Shown here: positions 19,991-29,885 of the stretch, piece after piece
Position numbering within the stretch: position 1 is the first letter of the stretch
How the letters are laid out: the number at the start of each line of letters is the position of its first letter
Assembly: GCA_022376515.1 (NCBI GenBank)
Contig: WTXI01000093.1
Location: 1-64,000 of the forward strand
From: Lactifluus volemus
Taxonomy: Eukaryota > Basidiomycota > Agaricomycetes > Russulales > Russulaceae
Direction: 5' to 3'
Length of the DNA stretch: 64,000 bases
Made by a program: the position numbers and the translations under genes
The notes under the pieces: model-generated
Seen by the model: only the letters and a program-made list of their open reading frames with translations
The model's database searches: none
Told to the model about the DNA's origin: nothing

Positions 19991-22936
19991 TTAGTACCGA
20001 ATAGCTTGTATTTAAATGCCATTTCATCAATGGAAGTCCCTATTATTTATTCAAGCTATAACGGCGGAACAAAGGAAGACAAAGCGCTAGTCGATAGTGG
20101 CGCTACTAGTAATTTCATCGATCATCGAACAGCAAAAAGATGGCAACTAGGAACAAAAGATCTAGACAAACCAATCCAGATCTTTAACGTTGATGGCATG
20201 GAAAACAAATTAGGACGAGTCACAAAGTTTTCTACATTACGCATCCGTATGGGAAAATTAGAAGAATTACAAAACTTCTTCATCACAGACCTAGGCATGG
20301 ATCGCGTCATCCTTGGATATCCATGGCTAGAGTCGTTCAATCCACGACTCAACTGGAAAAATCGAACCTTAGATAACGAAAACCCGAAGATTTGCCTCGA
20401 GTCCCAATACTACCACGCAGCACTTGCCCTCAAAGAAAAAGCTCGAGTTTTACTCGCACGAGCTTTAGAACCTGCTGGAAAATCCCAAGAATGGGCTATT
20501 GCAGATACTGAACGACGTACAGCCTCGAGCGCTGCTGTTCAAGGAATACCCCTCGAATATCAGCGTCATGCCTTCATCTTTGACGAAGAGGCGGCAAAGC
20601 GCTTCCCTCCTAGCCGAGGAAAATTCGATATGGAGATAAAGTTAAAACCAGACGCACCTGACATCATCAACTGTAAAGTTTATCCGTTAACAGAAGAGGG
20701 AAAAGAAATTACAAAGAAATTCCTCAAAGAACATCAGGAGAAAGGCTATATCGAACAAACAGATTCCCCTTGGTCTTCGCCATGGTTCCTCATCCCTAAA
20801 GCGGATGGTAGTTCTAGACCAGTTCAAGATTATCGACGCGTTAACGAACATACCATTCCCGACGTTTATCCTCTCCCCCGCATCGAAAATCTTCTAGAAC
20901 AGCTCCATGGCATGCGATATTTTACTACCCTTGACATTCGTTGGGGGTACCATAATATTCGCATCAAAGACGAAGACCAATGGAAAGCCGCTTTTAAAAC
21001 TCCCTATGGTCTTTTTAAGCCTAAAGTGATGTTCTTTGGACTTCGGAACTCACCCGCAGTCTTCCAACGGTTCATGGATGCCGCCTTCGCTGACCTTGTC
21101 AACAGATACCCAGGACGTATCCTAATCTATATGGATGACGTCCTCATCTGTTCTGATAATCTAGAAGAACTTCGGGAAATCACTCATGCAGTTCTCACAC
21201 GTGCCCGTGAACTTTCCTTGTTCTTCAAAGCGTCAAAATGCCATTTCGAAAAAGAACAAGTCAAGTACCTTGGTATTGAAGTCCGCGATGGAAAGATAAC
21301 AATTGACCCGACAAAAAGAAATGGCCTTGCCAATTGGCCTACCGTACTTACTAAAGTCGAAGACGTCAGAAGTACCCTTGGCGTCCTTGGCTTTCAGCGA
21401 CCCTTCATCCGCGGCTTTGCCGACATCGCACGTCCCATTACTGCACTTCTAAAGAAGGGGGTGAAGTTCGACTGGACCGATGAGTGCAGTAATGCCCTAA
21501 AAATTTTACTCCAACGCGTACAAGAAGACCCAGTCCTGTACCGACCCGACTACTCAAAACCTTTTGAACTTGAAGTAGACGCCTCCCAATATGCCACTGG
21601 AGCAGTCTTACTTCAAAGAGACAAAGATAACAAACCAAGAGCAGTTGGTTACGACTCACACACCTTCAACGCTGCAGAGAGAAACTACCCAGTCTATGAC
21701 CGCGAACTCTTAGCAGTCGTCAGGGGACTTCTCCGCTGGGAACACGTGTTGTTGTCCTCACCTTTTCCAATCAAAGTGTACACCGATCACAACAACCTCC
21801 GATTTTATCGATCGCCACGAAACATCGCACGAAGAGTGGCACGCTACTTAAGCAAATTAGCAGAATTTAACTTCGAACTCATCCACAAACCTGGTGCTAC
21901 AAATCGTGCCAATGCCTTGTCACGACACCCCGCCATTCCCAAAGGCGATGATGACAACGAAGACGTCGTGGTGTTACCTGACAAACTCTTCGTCCAAGCA
22001 ATGGAACTTCACTCCATTGAAGAGCGTGTCTGGTCAACACAAAAAGAAAATGACGACCTCATGAAACGATGGGCAGAGGAACATCAGTTGGAACAAGATC
22101 ATGAAGGACGATGGTGGAAAGCAGACGCTCCAGTAGTCCCTGAAGATGACCAACTGAAGAAAGATATACTCTGGCGTTATCATGACCATCAGCTTGCTGG
22201 CCATCCAGGTATCGCCAACACCATGATAGAAGTCTTCCATAACTTCTGGTGGCCTGGACTCAAGCAGTATGTCACGCAATACGTCAAGGGATGTGCCACA
22301 TGCCAGTCAACAAAACCCCTTACCCATCGTCCAAAACCCCCTATCGCTCCCATCGAACCACGAGAACAGGAAGCATCCAATGTTCCCTTCCAAGTCGTGG
22401 CGATGGATCTGATCACGGATCTTCCCGAGTCACACGGATACGACTCCATTCTCACGATCGTTGATCACGATTGCACTAAAGCTGCCGTCTTCTTACCATG
22501 TACAAAAAAGATCACCACGGAAGAAGTTATCGACCTATACATCTCCAACGTTTTTCCGAACTACGGTGTTCCCCGAAGAATCATTTCTGATAGAGATCCC
22601 CGCTTCACATCACACCTAGCCACGGGGCTCTGCCAGAAACTTAAGATATCACAAAATATCAGTACCGCCTATCACCCTCAAACGGACGGCCAATCGGAAA
22701 GAAGCAATCAACGAGTAGAACAATACCTCCGCATCTACGGCAATGATTACATGAATGACTGGTCCACACTTCTCCCCATGGCCCAGTTCGTCCATAACTC
22801 ATGGCCAAACGCCACAACCGGATTTACTCTGTACGAACTCCTTATCGGATATACCCCTCTCATCACAACTTCTTGGATCACAAGCCATCTACCCTATGTC
22901 AACAAAACAATAGTCCTGGCTAAATTAGTATACTAA
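19959..22936 (+). CDS. G2 Pol polyprotein, 3'-truncated
   Basis: One open frame of more than 970 codons. The protease is ALVDSGATSNFID. Reverse transcriptase has LDIRWGYHNIRIKDEDQW, FGLRNSPAVFQ and the catalytic IYMDDVLICSD. RNase H has ELEVDASQYATGAVL and NYPVYDRELLAVVRG. The integrase zinc motif is HDHQLAGHPG...C-x2-C (CATCQS). The integrase core has AMDLITDLPESHGYD, ISDRDPRFTS and DGQSERSNQ, giving the D,D-35-E triad. The last ~15 residues before the stop at 22,934-22,936 are not integrase and come from the inserted KDZ DNA. There is no nonsense codon before that point, so the insertion may be recent. Confidence 0.93.
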
Positions 22937-23089
22937 ACTTTAGCAAAAGTACGAAAGTACTTTGAATTCAGCCCAGCAATTACTGATACTACTTTCTACA
23001 GTACCTACTGATGTAGCTAGTTAATTATGACCAGTATGATCTGTTATAGCTAGTATACTTCTATATAGCTGGTGCCACTCATTTTTCCT

Positions 23090-24620
23090 GTCACATTAAC
23101 TAGACACAGCTAAACCAGCTTACTGTTTAGTACACTTTAGCACAGTTATAGCTACTATAAATTATAACCCATTAACTAGACACAGCAATATGTTTACTAC
23201 TAGTTTACTTTAGTATGGCTATAGCTAATGCCAAACTTCCATGAGTTAATTAGATATAGCAACTGATTTACTACTAGTACACTTTAGTACAGTTATAGCT
23301 GCTACTAGTTTATACCACATTAACTAGACACAGCAACAGATTTACTACTAGTACACTTACATGCAGTTATAGCTGCTACAAATTTACATCACATTAACTA
23401 GAGTACAGTAAATCAAGTTCTACTAGTACACTTACATACAGTTATAGCTACCACTAATTTATACTACATTAACTAGATTACAGTAACTCAAGTTCTACTA
23501 GTACACTTACATACAGTTATAGCTGCTAGTAAATTGTGCCACATTAACTAGGTCACAGCACAGAACTTCTACTAGTACACTTACATACAGTTATAGCTGC
23601 TAGTAAATTGTACCACATTAACTAGGTCATAGCAACAGATCTACTACTAGTACACTTATGTGCAGTTATAGCTGCCACTAATTTATACTACATTAACTAG
23701 ACACAGCAACAAATTACTACTAGTACACTTTAATACAGTTCTAGCTATCACAAATTTACATCACATTAACTAGATTACAGTAACTCAAGTTCTACTAGTA
23801 CACTTACATGCAGTTATAGCTGCTAGTAAATTGTACCACATTAACTAGGTCACAGCAACAGATCTACTACTAGTACACTTATGTGCAGTTATAGCTACCA
23901 CTAATTTATACTACATTAACTAGACACAGCAACAAATTACTACTAGTACACTTTAATACAGTTATAGCTACCACTAATTTATACTACATTAACTAGATTA
24001 CAGTAACTCAAGTTCTACTAGTACACTTACATACAGTTATAGCTGCTAGTAAATTGTGCCACATTAACTAGGTCACAGCAACAGAACTTCTACTAGTACA
24101 CTTATATGCAGTTATAGCTGCCACTAATTTATACTACATTAACTAGACACAGCAACAAATTACTACTAGTGCACTTTAATACAGTTCTAGCTACCACTAA
24201 TTTATACTACATTAACTAGATTACAGTAACTTAAGTTCTACTAGTACACTTACATACAGTTATAGCTGCTAGTAAATTGTGCCACATTAACTAGGTCACA
24301 GCAACAGAACTTCTACTAGTACACTTACATACAGTTATAGCTGCTAGTAAATTGTACCACATTAACTAGGTTATAGCAACAGATCTACTACTAGTACACT
24401 TATGTGCAGTTATAGCTGCCACTAATTTATACTACATTAACTAGACACAGCAACAAATTACTACTAGTACACTTTAATACAGTTCTAGCTACCACTAATT
24501 TATACTACATTAACTAGATTACAGTAACTCAAGTTCTACTAGTACACTTACATACAGTTATAGCTACCAGTGAGTTATAATATCATGATATTAACTAGAT
24601 GTAGCTGCTGGTGTACTTAT
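23090..24620. repeat. Array of about 20 degenerate ~74-bp tandem repeats
   Basis: Each unit contains CATTAACTAG, then an ACAG-rich stretch, CTACTAGTACACTT, and CAGTTATAGCTGC. Successive CATTAACTAG copies fall near 23,093, 23,168, 23,317, 23,391, 23,465, 23,541, 23,614, 23,688 and 23,763, about 74 bp apart. Variant units alternate, suggesting a higher-order repeat. Degenerate units extend to about 24,760 and back to about 22,960. The array lies on the 3' side of the transposase gene and may hold subterminal transposase-binding sites (inference). Confidence 0.85.
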
Positions 24621-24843
24621 AGTTCACTTGTTATAGCTACAGCTGTTAGTAAATTATAGCAAGTTAACTAGAATGTAGCAACTGGTTTACCTCTGGTTTA
24701 CTATAGCACAGCTGTAGTTGCTGTTAAACTATTATTATACATTAACTATTAGTAGTAACTAGTTTGCCACTAGTTCACTTTAGTGCAGCTATAGCTTTAG
24801 CCAAGCTAACATATAACAAGGTAATAAGAAAAGCAGCAATGAA

Positions 24844-27800
24844 TTAATCAAAAAGGTCATCATCTAAACCTGCTATATCTACATCCTCTTCATCTATATT
24901 AACCACTTCCTCAGCTACTTCTACCTCTGGTTCTATAATGTATGATTTTGGCCAATTACTAACTGACAGTGAATTGGCCTTATGATAAGGAAGCCAATGC
25001 TTGGCAAAGTCCTCTGCCATTTGCTGCTGGACTCTTGCCTGCTTTCTAGCATAAGCTACCAGTCCTGCATCAAGAGTAGCATCATCAGTGGTTCTAAGCT
25101 TACCCTGTGCTGCCCACCAATGAGATTTCCAATCAAAATACCACAGGACACGCTGCATCTCCTCAGCTGTTAGTCTGACTTCTTCTGCCCAGCGTTCTGC
25201 ACGTGCTCGTGACTTAGCCCATTCAACTCGAAGATCTAAAATAGAGAAACCTTAGTAAACAGTTAAGATGTATGAGTAATGGAACACACGTACGCTCATT
25301 AATCTCTTCTTGTCCTGCCTCCGAGTCCACAGCTCCAGTCTTGCCGTTTTCAAGCCAGATCCATGAGATAACCCGAAATCCTTCCCCTTCATCATCGCCC
25401 TTCCCTGGGAACACGACGTCTTCTTTCTTGAGCTCACGAAACGTTGTCACCCAGGGCCCATTGGAGTCTAGCTGAAGGAGCGCACGCCAAGAGGCTCGAT
25501 ACCGCTCAGCACACAGATGGACCTTGTCCTGGAAGCGGCTGATACACGATTGCGCCCGGGTATTGACTCTTTGACTCGGGCCGATGTGCTTGTACTTGTA
25601 CTGCCAAAGGCCCATAGTAATGCGAAGCAATCGACGTAGATTTACAAGCGCATCATGCATCTGAGCTAGCCGCATGCACTTTTCTTTCTCGACCAAGTCA
25701 GGGATAGCATGCAGGACGGATACTGAAAGTGAAGGTGAAGATGGCAAGCAGAGGTCAAATGTCTCAGGCTCGGAGATCGGGAGGGTGTTGGGCAAGTCGA
25801 ACGACGAAGTTGAGACGAATGGCATGTACACCGCTTGAATCTTTCGTAGTGTCTGGATGCGAGTGACCAAAACGCGGCGTTTCTCTAAGGTTTCCGCCGA
25901 TGCTTCAACGTTTTTGATTTTGCTGATTCGAAACTTGAGGATGCGCCTCGATGAATGGTGTCATTATTAGTGTTGCAGATTGGACGCGAGACTTACTGCT
26001 GTTCCTCCAGTTCCAATGCCATCTTGAGAAAGACATTCGCTGACACATCGCTTATGGGCCTATCGCCTTCTATCGCGCTATCGAGATCCTCCTTAGCTAG
26101 CTCAAGCATTACTTCTTTTAATGACGTTGCTACATGCAAGTCAGATTTCGTATATCAGTGGTGGGACGACAAAAGACTCACAGGCGTCGGGTTCGTCATA
26201 TGGATTTGTCGATCTAGGGTCCTCCTCCCAAAGTTCAATCACGCGCGTCCATTGCGTTATCTGAACCTGGCTAAACCTTTCGGAAAATTTGACAAATAGT
26301 GCCTCGTGCTTAGCCCGCATTTTAATCGCGTTCTGAAGTTGTGAGAGCAACGACGATCCTTTGCAAGCACGGTATCAGAATAAGCACTGAAAAATATAAT
26401 TAAATACTCACCGAAACCGATAATTTTGCAGAAGTTCCATGCGGCTGCATGGTCGTCAATGGTATCTTGACGAGATCCGGGACCCATCTCGCGAGTACTT
26501 GTGGTTACTGGATTTATATGCGCCCACCAGCGTTCCGGGTCTTCACCATCCGTTCTGGCTGAATACTTGAGAAAATTGAGCGAATACCTGGTTTGACATG
26601 ATTTCCCGTGGCCATAAATGTGCATCTTTGGTATCACGAATTTGGTCGAGTCGATCACGCGATTTGGTGGTTGCATGATGGAAGGGAGTTGGCGGATGCG
26701 ATCCTTGAGATTCCGAGACCACTGACACGCGATGTCATACGAGAACGTGAGTAGCTTCAAATCAGCGTCGTGGAGTGTATAAAGGGCGATAAAGTCCATA
26801 TTTGCGTATCTGAATACACATCAAATCGGGTAGCTATCAAGAAATTGCGGCATACGCACCGTTCACCCTTCTGAAGATCCCCAAGACCGTTTTTGCGAAT
26901 CAGTGAGTGTCGCGCACAAAGAACGACACCCGCTCCAGTTGCCTTGTAGCCCTTCGTAAATTTCTTATTGGCGTGATCGACGGCATGCAATTCGGAATCG
27001 CAGAGATTCGGCTAAAGTAAAGTAAGTCACAACAGGCGTTGAAACAATGATGTCGGCATACCTCCTCCTGCCAGCCATACGTTCCTATGTATTCTTCGTA
27101 AGGTCCATTTGGGACCCAATGGCCCCACCCATCCCCAAGCGGCGGGTCATTTGTTATACCCCGATTCTTGAGTTTAAGTCGAAAATTTGCATCGATTGTG
27201 AGGTTTAATGAATATAGCCATCTACAATAAATTAGTTATAGCTCCAATCCTGAATATGATCAAGAGATATCTACGCAGTTGATGTGGGCGCACTTCGCCA
27301 ATCGGCTTGAAGATTCTTTCCCGGGTGTGCACATGCAGGACACTCGATGGCGCACTGGCCATGCTTCGTCGCAGATACTCCTTGAGGATCATGGCCCCGA
27401 CCTCCACGCTTGAGAAGTTTCAGGTGTCGCCAGATTCGCACTGCACTTCGGAATTGATCATAGCGGTTCTAAATGCACATCATGATGAATTTACAAGTCA
27501 CGCCAAGCCAAGACAACATAGACCATACCGGGGCGTTAAACAATCCTATCTTGCCAGACTTCCGGATCATGGTATGATAGAAGTCATAAGCTGTTGTCTT
27601 CCCTTGCAGGGTGAGGAGATGAAACGAATCAAGGCATTCAAAAGTGAATGCTGTGCGAGGTCGAGTCATTGTCACGGGCAGTAGGCACGCCCGGAGCAGT
27701 TGCGTATGATGGCGAGAGTTTCCCACGATCGTGAAGCAGGCACAAAACTCGACGTTGACTATGTGGACGCCTGAGATATCAATGACGACAAAATCGTCGA

Positions 27801-28530
27801 TAACTTCACATGGGCTACTGCATTTCCCACCGCCATGCCCAAGCTGGAGGACTAGGCCAAGTTCTTGCAAAGACACGTCGCCATAAAACGCACCGTTCCA
27901 TGCCTAAATATTGCAATAAGAAACAGCGTTTATGAGACAAGTATATTCTTACCATTATCCTATGAAACGGTCGGATAGCATGTTCCTGTAACAGGCACTC
28001 TTTGCACCACAGTGGAGTACAGAAACAATCACGGCATTTGAATGTAGCGCTAAGAGAAGTGCATTTGAAGCACTGGGTGACAAGAGGCTGTGCTTCATGG
28101 CGGAGTAGCTCGTCTAGAAATTCTTGCTGATATGAAATCCATTGGCCCATCGGGGTCTCTGAGTTCTGGTGGCACGTCAGTACAAATTCAACGTCGATGG
28201 AACACAACTCACTTTGGTAGGTGGATCATCCTCGGCGTCCACACTGGCAGGTAGCTCGAAATCATGCGCATCTTCAGCGACGGCCGCTTCAAGGCCCGTC
28301 ACATTCTCGTCTCTGATAGGCTGTGAAGTCGTCCTTGATTCACGAGTTGACTTCACTGAATCGGATCGCTGCCCCAGCCGACCCTTGTTATGACGAATTG
28401 TTATTGCAGGAATGCGATGAGTCTCGGGCTTGTGAACCTCGAATACTGAGACTTTCGCTCTGACTTGCTTTCGAACCATGATGGGGAGTTTCGAGATCAG
28501 CACAGACTCCATCGCGGTCGCATTAACCAT
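24844..28530 (-). CDS. KDZ transposase with CxC2 cysteine cluster, multi-exon
   Basis: The minus-strand exons join into one protein of about 1,000 residues. The N-terminal basic region is followed, after an intron at about 28,213-28,155, by the CxC2 cluster (CFKCTSLSATFKCRDCFC, WCKECLLQEH, HRI). Next come NGAFYGDVSLQELGLVLQLG, HLKLLKRGGRGHD, ECPACAHPGKNL, and the core (WLYSL, DANFRLKLKNRGI, DGWGHWVPNGPYEEY, YDIACQWSRNLKDRI, IPKMHIYGHGKSCQ, TDGEDPERWWAHIN). The C-terminus runs through LRVEWAKSRARAERWAEEVR to DDDLFD, stop at 24,844-24,846. Most introns are about 50-80 bp and GT-AG. I see no stop or frameshift in the joined exons, so it may be active. The start is uncertain, with ATGs at 28,530, 28,512 and 28,479. 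It would act in the nucleus to excise and insert the element. Confidence 0.85.
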
Positions 28531-28689
28531 GCGTGTTTTGTGTACTACGGCAGAGAATGCCACATGCCATTGTGGTTTGTGACTTCGATTGTGGCTTGTG
28601 GACGCACATTTGAGACAACATGTTCGGCATCCCCGATGAGCTTGACTGAGACGAGCTTGTGAGTGGACGCGTTGCGATGGACCGACGGC

Positions 28690-29136
28690 TGTTAGGGACT
28701 AGCTGTTCCTAGTTCCTAAGATAGGATCAAGTTGTTCAGGAGGGACCAACAGAGACGCGAGTCAGAGTTGGGTCTAGCTAAGTTATAGCACTTAGAGGGC
28801 TTCAAGAGAGAAGGGGGGGTCGCAAAGGGGTTTGTGAGGAGATTCAAGAGGCTAGTATTGGAGAGAAGTCCAAGCTGGAGAGCAAGGACACAAGTCGAAG
28901 AATCTTATATACTGTACAGGGCAAAGGGCGAGTGACATCAGTAATGATGTCATGAGCCTGGGTCTAACTACGACGTCATCGAAGTTCTAGGCTAATGATG
29001 TCATATGAGTCACTATGAGTCAAGAACACGCTGTTCTGTGTCGTACAAGGTGAGGCTCTGTCCGTAAGCGAGAATGTAGACGGAAATGAAAAACATGAGG
29101 CAACAGGGAGGCAGAGGTCCAGACAAATCCGTAACA
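28690..29136 (-). repeat. Complete inverted LTR of the G3 family
   Basis: The plus strand reads TGTTAGGG to CCGTAACA, which is the exact reverse arrangement of the G3 3' LTR (TGTTACGG to CCCTAACA); 447 bp against 446 bp. It abuts the truncated plus-strand LTR at 29,137 without spacer. In the part 28,960-29,010 it agrees with the 3' LTR better than the 5' LTR does. Confidence 0.9.
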
Positions 29137-29533
29137 ATTTCCGTCTACATTCTCGCTTACGGACAGAGCCTCACCTTGTACGACACAGAACAGCGTGTTC
29201 TTGACTCACAGTGACTCTTATGACATCATTAGCCTAGAACTTCAATGACGTTGTAGTTAGACCCAGGCTCATGACATCATTACTGATGTCACTCGCCCTT
29301 TGCCCTGTACAGTATATAAAGACCCCTCGACTTGTGTCCTTGCTCTCCAGCTTGGACTTCTCTCCAATACTAGCCTCTTGAACCTCCTCACAAATCCCCT
29401 TGTGATCCCCTCTCCTCTTGAAGCCCTCTAAGTGCTATAACTTAGCTAGACCCAACTCAGACTCGCGTCTTTGTTGATCCCTCCTGAAACACTTGATCCT
29501 ATCTTAGGAACTAGGAACAGCTGGTCCCTAACA
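29137..29533 (+). repeat. G3 5' LTR, missing its first 49 bp
   Basis: It begins at ATTTCCGTCTAC, which corresponds to position 50 of the 3' LTR (36,569), and ends CCCTAACA. TATA box TATATAAA is at 29,313-29,320. It contains TGACTCA and ATGACATCATTA-type bZIP-like sites. It differs from the 3' LTR for example in CTTCAATGACGTTG against CTTCGATGACGTCG. Confidence 0.88.
29313..29359 (+). promoter_or_regulatory. G3 core promoter and inferred transcript start
   Basis: TATATAAA (29,313-29,320) lies 29 nt before AGCTTGGACTT (29,349-29,359), which is complementary to the primer site at 29,535. Upstream are TGACTCA, TGACGT-like and mirrored TGACATCATTAC...GATGTCA sites, typical for bZIP/CREB-type factors. 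Confidence 0.6.
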
Positions 29534-29534
29534 T

Positions 29535-29545
29535 AAGTCCAAGCT
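29535..29545 (+). promoter_or_regulatory. G3 self-complementary primer-binding site
   Basis: AAGTCCAAGCT, one nucleotide after the LTR, is the exact complement of AGCTTGGACTT within the LTR (29,349-29,359). Confidence 0.8.
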
Positions 29546-29563
29546 CCCACACACCACTGAAAG

Positions 29564-29830
29564 GTGGCAGAACCCCCGAACGACCGCATTGAACATCTGG
29601 TAGAGGCGCTTGCCATCCGGATCTCCGCGGAGCAGGAATACTACACAGTACTCCTCCTACTCGACCTAGCTACAGGTGAAAAGAAGCGAAGGCTCCAGAC
29701 GGAACTCCACGAACTTGCTCAGACCATCGAGCAAGCAGACGAGATCCTGAGCGACAGTCTAGAAGACTACAACAGCGAGACGATCCTATTGGAAACGCTT
29801 GACCCAGAACCAAAACACGACGGCGCCTAG
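29564..29830 (+). CDS. G3 pre-gag ORF without ATG
   Basis: An 88-codon open frame between the primer site and gag, ending at TAG 29,828-29,830. It contains no ATG and opens at GTG. The product would be highly helical (HLVEALAIRISAEQEYYTVL, then RRLQTELHELAQTIEQADEI) and acidic at the end. G0b has a comparable ATG-less helical frame in the same place. It overlaps the upstream part of the gag frame by about 30 nt. It may be translated from a non-AUG codon, be an exon of a spliced gag, or be a remnant. Confidence 0.4.
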   Translation: MAEPPNDRIEHLVEALAIRISAEQEYYTVLLLLDLATGEKKRRLQTELHELAQTIEQADEILSDSLEDYNSETILLETLDPEPKHDGA

Positions 29831-29885
29831 ATTCTCATCCCTTTGCCAGAACTGCCTCAGAAGTCAGCGTACTTGCAGTTGCAAT

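Larger units (their letters stand above)
17490..22905 (+). mobile_element. G2: Ty3/gypsy element, truncated in integrase by the KDZ transposon
   Basis: The LTR (17,490-18,094) starts within G1 pol. Gag and an uninterrupted pol follow up to the end of the integrase core, where similarity to G3 stops near 22,905. The chromodomain end and the 3' LTR are not in the window. Confidence 0.88.
22905..28689 (-). mobile_element. KDZ-type DNA transposon (left end in G2, right end cut by an inverted G3 LTR)
   Basis: It comprises a ~74-bp repeat array (23,090-24,620), a spliced minus-strand transposase gene, and about 130-200 bp of upstream DNA ending at an inverted LTR (28,690). The left junction is set by loss of integrase similarity near 22,905. 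I could not identify terminal inverted repeats because the right end seems to be lost. Confidence 0.65.

Noticed and set aside
22930..24840. CRISPR-like appearance of the 74-bp repeat array
   Set aside because: No unique spacers; repeats are degenerate, directly adjacent and in a eukaryotic transposon.
25223..27400. Separate short genes inside the KDZ region
   Set aside because: They are exons of one minus-strand transposase once GT-AG introns are removed.
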